Shown: positions 24,895-36,256 of the stretch, piece after piece
Position numbering within the stretch: position 1 is the stretch's first letter
How the letters are laid out: each line of letters starts with the position of its first letter
NCBI GenBank assembly: GCA_035578905.1
Contig: JAQJVL010000151.1
Location: forward strand, 497,001-561,000
From: Stictocephala bisonia
Taxonomy: Eukaryota; Arthropoda; Insecta; Hemiptera; Membracidae
Direction of reading: 5' to 3'
DNA length: 64,000 nucleotides
The notes under the pieces: model-generated
Databases searched by the model: none
What the model saw: the letters and a program-made list of their open reading frames with translations, nothing else
Told to the model about the DNA's origin: nothing
Translations under genes and position numbers: made by a program

Positions 24895-26770
24895 ACCTAC
24901 AAGGTGATATTCATGAAAGTGCAACCGAAGTAAAAGAGCCAAGTATAGAGGAAGTAGAAAGCGCAATTATTAAAGAGATGAAAACTAATAAGGCCCGAGG
25001 TGCAGAAGTACTTAAAACAGTGGCAAGGATTTGACTGTACAAATATTTAAGCTATTGGTGCAAATCTGGAAGGAAACACACATTCAAAAAGCCTCAAATC
25101 TTTTGCTGTAATAATCGTTTTGTACAAAAGAGGTGATAAAAGACCCAACCAACTATCAAGGAATCTCTTTTAAAAACTATCGGCATTTTTTTATTGGTGC
25201 CATTAGAAATATCTAACAACGAAATTGTAGAAGATCATCAAGAACAAGGTAGATCAATCAAAGACCAAATATTTACTCTTAAACGGACAATTAGGAGTTC
25301 AAAAAAACAATTTCTCAATTTAAACAAAGCTTATAGTTTGCGCAGAGAGAAGATCTGGAGAAAAGATTGGAAGTTATGGCATAAAAAAATAATAACAAAA
25401 AAAGCAGGGCAGTAAAAATTTGTAAAAGTGACTTCAATATGACTTCACAATAGTATTTGAAGTACAGTCAGGAGTGAAACAAGGAGATGGTTTATTATCG
25501 TTAATTATTTTTAATCATTAGTCCCAAGCCTGATATTTGGTTAGTCATAAATTGTTTCGTCTTTATTTTGTTTCCTATTATTGTATTATATAGCTATACT
25601 GTTAGGGTTAGGATAACATTAAATTTAGAGTTAAGGTTTAAGCTATTTATGTTTTTATATTAGTGTTTATATTTTGAAGAATTGGGATTTTTTATTTTAA
25701 ATTAATATTATTTGCTCATGCGCATATTAAGATTTATTTGAAAAGAAGGAACCTCTAAAACAGGCATTGCCTTAGGAGGTCCTAGTATTTTCTTGAAATA
25801 TGTAATTTATGAAAGGTTTTGTTCTAGTAGTATAAGTTTTATTTTGTTAACAGAGAATTAAGAAGAAACCTTTTTATGTTTGAATGTAATTATATGTATT
25901 TTATGTATATATTTCGAGAAAATAAATATATTCTTATTCTTATTATTTTTAACTTAGCTTTAGATTTCGGGAGGGCACTAAATGATCTAAAGTAAACTGA
26001 TTCACTTGATAATTAAGGAAAAACGATATTGGTGCTTGCCTTTGCAGATAACTTTGGTATGTTGGCAGAGAGCAAGGATTGCCTCAAACGATGGAAATTC
26101 AGATGCGTGAAACTCAAGAAGCAAGCCTCAAATGGTATTTTGGTTGAAACCGTTAAACATCTAGATATTATACAGTTGAAGAAAACAAATGTGACGATTT
26201 AAATATCTTGGCCGTTATCAGCTCCAAGAATAGTGAGCAAACTTTGATTGAAAGTAGAATAAATTTAGTTCACGGAAGCATCTTCTGTTAAACTTATGCC
26301 ATCAAAAGTTGTATTTAGTTGACCAAAATTAAAATGTACTTAACTATAACAAAACTAACCATTCTGTTTGGACATGTTTATGGGTTCTTGACAGAAATTC
26401 ATAGAAGAAGATCTTTCGTTTTAAAAACAAAACATTGAGAAAAGTCTTTTGGCCCACAAGAAAAATAGCACATGGAGAATAGAATATAAGAAAGCTTTAG
26501 GATTCTGTCCACCAGATGTTATATTGAAGCCAATTACCGTCTTTTGCGGTGGGATGTACACGTCATAAGAGAGGAGGACAAAGCCTTGATTAAGCCTTGA
26601 TAAGCTTAGAAGGAAACCCCTGATGAAATAAGACCTCCTGGAAGCCCAAAGAAAAGGCGGAAGGATCAAGTGCTCATTTATTTGAATAGGATGGTGGCCT
26701 TGGAAGAAGATGTGGAAGGTCGGAGGCAGTGCAGGCAGATGGGGTATCAGTTGGCATGGTAGTAATTGAT
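24895..26770 (+). pseudogene. Dead RTE-like LINE (endonuclease-RT family), split by a nested insertion
   Basis: Plus-strand fragments follow the order of this RT family: PSIEEVESAIIKEMKTNKARG (~24940-25000; the P of the usual APG is altered); DPTNYQGISFKN; SRTRSINQRPNIYS and, in the next frame, QGRSIKDQIFTLKRTI (~25250); then FEVQSGVKQGDGLLS (~25447-25490). After the nested insertion the frame resumes with NLALDFGRALNDLK (~25950) and the catalytic box LAFADNFGMLAESKDCLKR (~26035-26090; ADN in place of ADD). Next come FKYLG (~26205) and the C-terminal RWDVHVIREEDKALI and RPPGSPKKRRKDQ (~26545-26670). Frameshifts and stops are numerous. The endonuclease part is absent, so it was probably 5'-truncated. 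Confidence 0.8.
25515..25941 (+). mobile_element. Nested 5'-truncated LINE 3' end with 11-bp target duplication
   Basis: The 11-mer ATTATTTTTAA occurs at 25504-25514 and 25942-25952, bracketing 427 bp that interrupt the RTE-like RT. The insert ends in AATAAATATA followed by TTCTTATTCTTATT, the kind of short-repeat tail made by target-primed reverse transcription. Removing the insert and one duplicate joins ...SLIIFN to LALDFG... in frame, so the target was still coding-like when hit. No coding sequence is recognised within the 427 bp; it is probably 3' UTR. Confidence 0.78.
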
Positions 26771-26859
26771 AACACAAATTGGTAGTAAGTAAAGTGATAA
26801 CACATCGTATGTAGCTTGGCTTTGTTACCAACATAGTCAAATAGAAGGAGACTGCATAA

Positions 26860-28295
26860 GAAAGACACCCATTAATTTTTTGTATTATAACTATATCTTA
26901 AATATGCAAAGAGCCAATTTAGCGATTTGTTTACACAAGATAGCTTTTAAAACTTCTATTCGAAAATTAAATGTAAAGTGTATTAAATTGACAAATGAAT
27001 TCAGTGCAGGAAATTTATTTTCCCAAGCTTTTATTCAAAGTATTTTTCTAGTTTTTTTTTCCTTCAAACTATACAATATAAGTAAAACATTTCGTTCTAT
27101 TTGTTAATAAGTAATTGTGAATATCAAACACTTGTTTAATTTTTACTACATTTAGAAAAAATGTTCATTTAAGTCTACTTATTATATTGAATTGTATTAA
27201 TATATTTGTTGAATTGAAGTTTGCAAAATATTCTGAGGTAGGATTTTAATTAGTTTTTTACTGAAACTATTATTATAACATTTTTGATAATGTTCATTAA
27301 ATGAAACACCAGAGTGTTTTTATCAAAAAATTAGAACATGTCTTGTATGTTAATTAATTAATAACGGTTTAGATTATAATTTTCCATTCTTCTTAATTAG
27401 ATTTTGGCTAATTTTAACAGAATATAGAATTTTACAAAATTATTGTATGATGACTGTTGTAAAAAATCAATGAAATGTTTATATAATACGCCACTGTTAT
27501 GGTATGAATATAAATGATTGACTGGAAAATATAATATACCCGTACATTAGTTCGACAAATGATAACTCTACGAGAAGTCATGCTTGACTTAAAGACATAG
27601 TTAAGAATATTTTGATGTTCTACTAGCTGAAAATGAACTACGGTAGTTAAACATTCTGTCGAATTCTATTAGCCGTTCCGTTAAGTTTATTACCATCAAA
27701 GTGGATTAAACAAACTAGTCAAACTCTCCGATAAAGTTGTTTCTGCGATGCTAAAACTTGAAAGGAGATCTCTTGGAAAACTGTTTACTGATACTTCGTT
27801 CTGTGCTTTTTTTGATTAAACTCAACATTTCCAATCATGTAATCGGGGTTATGAAAGCTGTAAAACACTCCCTAAACTATAATAGTACACCTTCTAAACT
27901 CTTTTTCGTAGATAATAGTTTTTTTTTTAAAGTTCTTATTATCACATTTTTGCGAGAAAACATTGATTATGACTTAGGTATATCTCTGAACTTAAGTAAA
28001 TCTAAATTTATAAACTTTGTATAAGGTTATCACTATTTGTAAAGATCTACTTATATGTAATGTGATATAGTAAATACTATTAACACCTTTTTACTATTTG
28101 AGTGCAAAATAATTCTAGTTATAAATTATCGTATTTTAAATTAAACATTTATGTTTTATTTGGAAGCTCTACGACAACTCTCCAAGACATTTTTGAACTC
28201 CTTAACAAAGTTTTTACAAGAATATAAATTTTATTGTTCTACTAAACCCATTCCTTCCTAATAGTAGACCCTATGACTGTCATAGGAAGAACTGA
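26860..28295. other. AT-rich noncoding stretch
   Basis: No supported feature. Frames at 26880-27107 and 27758-28024 are AT-rich and lack any domain signature. Confidence 0.4.
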
Positions 28296-28299
28296 TCTT

Positions 28300-28460
28300 C
28301 TTCAAAAGGGATGGATTATGATGAGTTACTTTCGCACATGACTGGGAATATGCAACTACAGTTCTACAAATAAAAGTGGATAATGGCAAATGATCACTAA
28401 TGTGGTTGTGGAGCTTAAACTATACTATAGGTCTCATAGTCAATGATTGCCCATTGAGTT
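28300..28460 (+). pseudogene. LINE C-terminal fragment (zinc-knuckle-like CGCG...VNDCP)
   Basis: In shifting plus frames the sequence reads KWIMANDH, CGCGA and IVNDCPL. This matches the C-terminal CDCG...QTM.HIV..CP motif found at the end of some insect LINE polyproteins. A related fragment lies on the minus strand at 45.96-46.12 kb (CDCG...MDHIV). It is a short, degenerate remnant. Confidence 0.4.
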
Positions 28461-28463
28461 TTT

Positions 28464-28546
28464 TCCGGTCAAGGGGGGGTGTATTAACTGGCCTTCATTC
28501 AATCAGTTAATACACTCCCCTTGAGCGGAAGGGGGTGTATTAATGG
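28464..28546. repeat. Imperfect foldback with a third partial copy
   Basis: TCCGGTCAAGGGG...TGTATTAACTG (28464-28490) is nearly the reverse complement of CAGTTAATACACTCCCCTTG (28504-28523 and on to 28529), around a 13-base loop. A third partial copy GGAAGGGGGTGTATTAATGG follows at 28527-28546 in the first orientation. Confidence 0.65.
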
Positions 28547-29825
28547 TCGCGAAACTTGTGACACTGTCACGGGAGATCAATTTTAACACCAAGACGTAAG
28601 AAGTACTTATTACTGTAGATTTGGTGGTTGGATCTTTTGATTTATGATGAGTATTTATGCTTCTTATTTTATTTTAGTCACGTAGTAAGAAATTCCACAC
28701 GATATTTGACATGGAACACTTTTTCGTAATCCCCAATTAAAGTGAAGGGATGTTTTTTCTTGTACGTATTGTTTTAAAAAGGTATTCAGATTTTGATGTA
28801 ATTTTCTACTGTGTATTACTATCATTGATAAACTGGAATATGTAATATAGCTTCGTTAGTTTGAATATTGAGTCAATCAATTGTATTTTTAATTATTATT
28901 TTGCCGTTTTTGTGCCTTCTCCATACGTAATATATGGTAATATTTCATTATTTTTTTTCAATTACTCGTATATGTTCAAACCATACTTTGTAGGAACAAT
29001 TGGCAAATTTGATTCGTTAATGTATTAATATTAGTATATTATTTTTCTTATATTTACGTAATGTCCAATAATTAATAACACCATCAGCCAGGCTATATAT
29101 ACTTTTTTGTTCGACGGACTAATAGTTTTGTTACTCTACATTCATATAATATTAGGTTACATTTATCGGAAAGTTGACACCGTTATTGATGATGAGAAGC
29201 AATTTGATAATTATAAGAATCGAATGAACAAAACAAAGTACGACCTTAAAATTAATATTTCACTTTTGCTATACTAAGTAATTTGTCACCACAACAAAGA
29301 TTTTAATTGAATTTATTTGTTTTTGTGATTTAATGAAACCTAAAACAAGTAAAAAGTATATAATTTATTTATCTTTGAAAATCGGAACCAGACTACGGAT
29401 CTACTTTACTGCTCTCTATAAACCTATTGTCCGTGATTCAGCGCTGATCCTATTGTCTGAACATCATAATAGTTTGATTGCGTTGAGTGAAACATATGTT
29501 CCCTGCTGTTCTCTCTTAGCTCTCTACGGATATTAACAAACTATATACATACACATAACTATCTGTAATTGCGGGATTTAATGACGAACACTCACGTAAT
29601 TTTTCTTTTTTTGCAATGGAAATAAAAGTTAAATTGTTGTTTGAATGTTTAAAGTGAAGTAATTACCCTTTAACTTCAGCTGTGTTCTGAGTGGAAGTAG
29701 AAGATCTGAGTGGTTTGAAACGACAGCAAAAGTACAGTAGGGAAGCTTCTTATCACTATTGCTTTTTATAACTATTGATATCGAACATATATTAGATCAG
29801 TTAAAGAAGAAGGACAGGATACATA

Positions 29826-30580
29826 GGGAATGGCATTTGTAGATATCGTAATGATTTGGAGTGAGACTGAAGGTAAAGTACAAAGGAATTTAAATAATAG
29901 GAAGAAAAAATTTGATAGCTATAACCTGAAAATGTCAGTCTAAAACAGTGCAATTGATTTTAAGTAGAAGAGGAAATACTACAAAATTAATGTCAAATGG
30001 AATTAAAGATAATACAGTAACTAAGTTTAATTAGTTAGGAAGTATAATTACCAATAAAAATATACATAAGGAAGAGGTACTAAATAGGAATAAAAAGGCA
30101 GCTGACTTCTATAATATGGTACGGAATTTACTATGGGATATTGGAGTCCCTAAGAAGTAAAAAATACCCTCTACAATACATATTTTGTACATATTTGACA
30201 TATGTGATTGAGATATGCAGGTTACGTAAAAGGGATATCAGTTATTCAGGTGACAGAAATGAAGTTTATAAGAATTATGAACCAAGAAACAAGGTTAGAT
30301 TCAATATGAAATCAAATAAGTAGCGGAATTGGATCTAGCTCTTTTGGAACGGGTAAGCTAAGGTGGTATGGACATTTAATGAGAACGGAAGGGACCAGAA
30401 GGGCAAGAAAGTGCTTCGAGAAGGAAATCCTTGGAACATGACCGATAGGAAGGCCTTGGATTCAATCAAAGAAGAAGTAGAAGGAAGGCTAACAGGGATG
30501 AAGTACACGTGAGCCAGGACGAAGTATGCAGACAGGACGAGGTGGAGGGGGCTTGTTAACCACACCCGGGAAACTTGAGT
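29826..30580 (+). pseudogene. Dead RTE-like LINE, second copy
   Basis: The plus strand reads MAFVDIVMIWSETEGKVQ (29830-29885), the RT catalytic region with the ADD box degraded. Then come KKKFDSYNLKMS, LGSIITNKNIHKEEVLNRNK (~30035-30095), YNMVRNLLWD, LRWYGHLMRTEGTRRARK (~30359-30410) and IGRP. The arrangement matches the 3' half of the element at 24.9-26.8 kb. The N-terminal RT and endonuclease are missing, and frameshifts and stops break it. Confidence 0.75.
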
Positions 30581-30599
30581 TGGAAATTGATAGTAATAA

Positions 30600-31925
30600 T
30601 AAGATAATATGATATAACAAATGTATCCCTCGTCTGCTATATATATCGTGTTTGAATATTTTTTCACTATTTTAATTTTGACATTTTTTGTAATTTGTAT
30701 TATTTTTACGTCTACAAAACTAAACGATAGGCCGACATATGTTTTATTACTCTCAAATAATTTTATATGGAATTTTGATGATTTATTTTTATTTTCGTTT
30801 TTAATTTTTACAATTCACTACGAAGGGTCCAGTATTAAACTCGTTCAAATGTTAAATATAAAACTTACTTTTTCATATTTTAAGTAACATTTTATTAATT
30901 TTAATATTATTTTACCACTCATTACAGTAGAATTAGAAAATATAGTAATAGTTTAGAGTCTTATTTTAAATGTTGTTTCATTTTCCATTTGTGTTAATAT
31001 ACAATCTGTAAATAAAATAATAATTACGTCTATTTATCAGTTGCAGAACTTTGTAAAACGAAATTGATTTATTAGGTAATTTGAAATGTATTCGATGCGA
31101 AGAAATTTAATTTAAAAATATCAAAGACGAAAATAGGAGTTTGGAAGAGGACAGAGTCTCTACTCCTGACAGAGTTAAGTAAACATCGTTTTATGGGGTT
31201 GAAAATTGAATTCATTTGTCACCCTTCATCGTGATTTGGTAATCTCACGGAAATTGTTTTATTCCTTGAATGAAAAATACCTTTACCTTACTGTTGAATG
31301 ATTTAATCCAGTATGCAATTGTGGTTGTTATATATCACTTAATAATGTTTTATTTTGTTAAAAATATATTCCATATATTCTAATAAATATTACTAGTGCT
31401 GATGAAAAAAGAAATTTATTCAACTTTATTTCATTATTGTCGTAAAAAAGGATTCGTTTTAGCTAATAAAAGGTAATACAAATTATAATGCAGTAATTTT
31501 ACCTCAGTTTCTTAAAATTAGATATGTGTACGTAACACGTATATATGTTTTCGTCTTCAGGTATGACTAATTGTCAGGACACATGAGAATATATACATTT
31601 AATCGGTTATAAAATGTATCGACAAACCTCGTATTAAAACAGATGCTAGTCACAAAAACATAAAGTTATGTAAGGTCCAAGTTATTACTGGTTAAGAGTA
31701 TTTTAATCAGACAAATTACGTTTCACAGAATAAAACTTGAAATTGTTCACAAAAAAACTGTTTAAATCAGATACACACCTATCAATATGTATTTGAAATT
31801 GATTAGAAATTCAATCAGACATGTACGTTATTATAAAGTTCGAATCATAAGAATGTTAAGTAGGAATTTTATTTAGTACAATTTAGAAATACAATAGTCA
31901 TTATTATTATTATTCACTATTCATT
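30600..31925. other. AT-rich noncoding stretch
   Basis: No supported feature. The 88-codon plus frame at 30621-30887 is hydrophobic and AT-driven, with no recognisable domain. Confidence 0.4.
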
Positions 31926-31928
31926 ATT

Positions 31929-34253
31929 AAGACGCCGATCTTTAAGATATGGGCATTCGCCCATATTCATATTCATATTCATGAGGGGCAAATGAGAGTG
32001 ATGAGTGTAGATGAACCAATGTAGTCATGATACTAACTAAGGTCGACTGTTCCTCAGGAAAATGTCATTTATCCGTTCAATGGTTGCTATTGACGTGGAT
32101 ACTACTAGATAAGTGTGTCTGAGTTGGGTGGTAGTCAGAGTCCGGATTTTTTATGGGGAAGAGAACTGAGCATAGGGCTATCACACCAACACTACATGGC
32201 TAGGATTTCACGTAATGAAGTTGGTCCTTTAGATGTCCGTGCTATTGGGCTATTAATAAATTACTTTTCCTAAGGAACAGGCAACCTTGGTAACAAGACT
32301 AAACAGGTCATCCATTCTCATCCTACACTCAATAGTCATTCATTCTCATCCTACACTCAATAGTCATCCATTCTCATCCCACTCAATAGTCATCCATTCT
32401 CATCCTACACTCAATAGTCATCCATTCTCATCCTACATTCAATAGTCATTCATTCTCATCCTACACTCAATAGTCATCCATTCTCATCCTACACTCAATA
32501 GTCATCCATTCAAATCATACACTCAATAGTCATTCATTCTCATCCTACACTCAATACTCATTCATTCTCATCCTACACTCAATAGTCATCCATTCTCATC
32601 CTACACTCAATACTCATTCATTCTCATCCTACACTCAGCAGTCATCCGTTATCATCCTTCACTCAATAGCCATTCATTCTCATCCTACACTCAACAGTCA
32701 TCCATTCTCATCCTACACTCAATACTCATTCATTCTCATCCTACACTCAATAGTCATCCATTCTCATCCTACACTCAATAGTCATTCATTCTCATCCTAC
32801 ACTCAATAGTCATCCATTCTCATCCCACTCAATAGTCATCCATTCTCATCCTACACTCAATAGTCATCCATTCTCATCCTACACTCAATAGTCATTCCAT
32901 TCTCATCCTACACTCAATAGTCATCCATTCTCATCCTACACTCAATAGTCATCCATTCTCATCCTACACTCAATAGTCATCCATTCTCATCCTACACTCA
33001 ATAGTCATCCATTCTCATCCTACACTCAATAGTCATTCATTCTCATCCTACACTCAATAGTCATCCATTCTCATCCTACACTCAATAGTCATTCATTCTC
33101 ATCCTACACTCAGTAGTCATCCATTCTCATCCTACACTCAATAGTCATCCATTCTCATCCTACACTCAATAGTCATCCATTCTCATCCTACACTCAATAG
33201 TCATTCATTCTCATCCTACACTCAATAGTCATCCATTCTCATCCTACACTCAATAGTCATCCATTCTCATCCTACACTCAATAGTCATCCATTCTCATCC
33301 TACACTCAATAGTCATTCATTCTCATCCTACACTCAATAGTCATCATTCTCATCCTACACTCAATAGTCATTCATTCTCATCCTACACTCAATAGTCATC
33401 CATTCTCATCCTACACTCAATAGTCATCCATTCTCATCCTACACTCAATAGTCATCCATTCCCATCCTACACTCAATAGTCATTCATTCTCATCCTACAC
33501 TCAATAGTCATCCATTCTCATCCTACACTCAATAGTCATCCATTCTCATCCTACACTCAATAGTCATCCATTCTCATCCTACACTCAATAGTCATCTATT
33601 CTCATCCTACACTCAATACTCATTCATTCTCATCCTACACTCAATAGTCATCCATTCTCATCCTACACTCAATACTCATTCATTGTCATCCTACACTCAG
33701 TAGTCATCCATTCTCATCCTACATTCAATAGTCATCCATTCTCATCGTACACTCAATAGTCATCCATTCTCATCCTACACTCAATAGTCATCCATTCTCA
33801 TCCTACACTCAATAGTCATCCATTCTCATCCTACACTCAATAGTCATTCATTCTCATCTTACACTCAATAGTCATTCATTCTCATCCTACACTCAATAGT
33901 CATCCATTCTCATCCTACACTCAATAGTCATCCATTCTCATCCTACACTCAGTAGTCATCCATTCTCATCCTACACTCAATAGTCATCCATTCTCATCCT
34001 ACACTCAGTAGTCATTCATTCTCATCCTACACTCAATAGTCATTCATTCTCATCCTACACTCAATAGTCATCCATTCTCATCTTACACTCAATAGTCATC
34101 CATTCTCATCCTACACTCAATAGTCATTCATTCTCATCCTACACTCAATAGTCATCCATTCTCTTCCTACACTCAATAGTCATTCATTCTCATCCTACAC
34201 TCAATAGCCATTCACATTTGCCTTAAAATACGCACAAGTTAAGTTGGCATCTC
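31929..34253. mobile_element. Inverted-repeat-bounded element carrying an expanded 28-bp minisatellite
   Basis: The left end begins AAGACGCCGATC, with a GATATGGGC...GCCCATATTC hairpin. The right end, read on the minus strand, begins GAGATGCCAAC and continues TTGTGCGTATTTTAAGGC. Both ends thus share a RAGAYGCCRA-type terminus in inverted orientation. A ~250-bp body at ~32040-32300 also appears, reverse-complemented, at 55.37-55.62 kb. The right-type end recurs at 55270 and the left-type end at 63984. No transposase is encoded, so the element would be non-autonomous. No clear target duplication was found. Confidence 0.65.
32310..34213. repeat. 28-bp minisatellite, about 68 copies
   Basis: Units read TCATCCATTCTCATCC then TACACTCAATAG. 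Variation recurs at CATCCATT/CATTCATT and AATAGTC/AATACTC, with single-base gains or losses (for example CCCACTC lacking TA). The array fills most of the element at 31929-34253. In the related copy at 55.3 kb only about three ATGAGTGTAG half-units are present, so this is a locus-specific expansion. Confidence 0.96.
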
Positions 34254-34259
34254 AAATCT

Positions 34260-35080
34260 CAATACTAATAATATCTGTTTCAAAGAGTACATATTGACCA
34301 ACTATATTTAAATACTAACCATTTAGCAAATGTATACAACATATTGTTAAAGCGGATCACTTAAAAATTAATGATCAAGTTGTTAACTTTCTTCGACAAA
34401 TAACCTGTATAAATATGAGGCTGAAACCTAATTGATTGAAATTTAGAAAATTTTACTCTTAAATAATTTTAACCATAATAGCTGAATACACAAACACAAT
34501 AAAACACAGACAATGTTAATCATAACAAAGCAGTTTTAATAAATTCTATCCAAATGGAACTTTACTACAAATGTGTAGTTAGTAAGTAGTTGCAAATAAT
34601 GAAAAAAGTCGTGTAGTTGTATTTATTTTATGATAAATTGTTATATCTAATTTAAAAAAATATATTCTTCAACAATAAATATGTCAACGTACAACCAAGA
34701 GTAAATAAATAGACTCAATCTTATTTTTTTTATCAAGTTTAATGCCTCGGAAAATTTATACATTTGTACCAGAATTTCAAATATAAAATTTTCTAATCGG
34801 GCAAGATAGCTGATGATTAATGAACCCATTGATAGATTTAAGGATATGACAAACTATGATTGTGTTATTATTTTAAGTACCTATAATTATAAAAATATAT
34901 GAACCATCTAAAATAATAAAATAATGTTATTTGGGCAAGTTATGAAAGGACTATAACTATAAACGTTCAATATCCAAGGAATATCTCTTATTGTCTTTAT
35001 TGATATGTAAGTGATAGAGTTCATCATACTGTAAGTATACCCAAATATACAAAGGGGGTAAAATGAAGCAGTTTGTTCTC
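34260..35080. other. AT-rich noncoding stretch
   Basis: No supported feature. Confidence 0.4.
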
Positions 35081-35081
35081 A

Positions 35082-35270
35082 TCATAGTGTTTTGTAACAA
35101 GTTACGTCAAACCTTTTACCCGCTCTTAACAAGTATACTCCCTTTGTAGTGAAGATTGCTCTCAGAGCGAGGCCCAATTCCACACCACAGCCTTTGTGAG
35201 CTGTCTTGTCGTCATTGCCCAAGACAATCCCCTCGTAATGCCAAGGCTCACCTGCACCTCCACACACTAT
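35082..35270 (-). other. Unassigned 61-codon frame in a GC-richer island
   Basis: The minus strand is open from ~35270 to a stop at 35082-35084. It encodes a glycine-rich peptide with GGAGEPWHYEGIVLGNDD, KGCGVELGLALRAIFTTKG and YLLRAGKRFDVTCY. Composition differs from the AT-rich flanks, which suggests a fragment of a real gene or of an unknown mobile element. I do not recognise the family and see no start context, splice sites or partner exons. Confidence 0.25.
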
Positions 35271-35274
35271 CGAT

Positions 35275-36250
35275 AAGTTTCATTTTGTCGTTTCTTTTTT
35301 TAAGAACAATATACAGGAATCAGACAATACATTTAATTAAGAATCAGACAATTTAGAACAAGGAAAATCAGACAATACTACTTGTCGAATTGTTAAATAT
35401 AAAATAAAACTGTTCCGTATCAGTGATGTCTAATTTAGATAATAATTGTGAATGATGGATACTATAAATTAACACGTTGGAACTCCTATTGTTGTTGTTG
35501 TTATTTATTACAGTATGTTTATGAAAATATAATTTAAAATTCAATCAAACATTTGATATTTTAACAGGTAGGTAAACTTTAAGTAACAACTATCATCATA
35601 AACTTTTATTAATGAGCATTATTTAATGAGGAACAGTAACTTAACAAACTTTACTAAGAATATCGCCAAGATATGTTAAATAGTCAAGCATTAAATAGTT
35701 TTAACATAAACAATAGTTTAAAATCACCCTTCAGTCTACACCCTAGCATTCTGTTAGGGTATTGAAAGTCTATAACAATAATTAATGTTATTATTTTTTA
35801 TTCTTTCTTGTAAGGGTCTAAGGCGTGTGTGCTGATAATAAAAGTACTGATTATCAGCACAGTTGGGAATTTGAATTTTGGACCCTCAACTCCACTGCAC
35901 TAACCCCTGTGTTATTACGATATAATGTTAACTACACTTTCACGTCAGAGGGTGTCATTATGATACATTTTAGCACTTACACAAGTTTGTATTACAGTAA
36001 TGAACAAAATTCCATCACATAGGTGGATCAAGTTACTTTAACTCACCACCAAACGCCAACTATTTATACAGAAATAACTAAAAAAATAATTTTACTATTT
36101 GACTGTTTGGTAGTTAAGTAATGCTTCCATCAGTATCAACAGTGCCTTATTCTAACATAACCTATGTTTCAACGTTTTTCACCTATGTTATCCCTATATA
36201 GGCAAAGTGTTAAAAAAATAAAATTAGTATTTCATTGACCTAAAATGAGT
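35275..36250. other. AT-rich noncoding stretch
   Basis: Three AATCAGACAAT motifs occur between 35317 and 35377. Nothing else is supported. Confidence 0.4.
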
Positions 36251-36256
36251 GTTTAA

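Noticed and set aside
26421..26868. 139- and 64-codon minus-strand frames
   Set aside because: They are antisense to the recognisable RTE-like RT C-terminus on the plus strand.
32310..34213. CRISPR-like array
   Set aside because: Repeats are directly abutting with no unique spacers and the context is eukaryotic; it is a minisatellite. The same reasoning applies to the arrays at 40.5, 46.1, 49.3, 51.7 and 58.1 kb.
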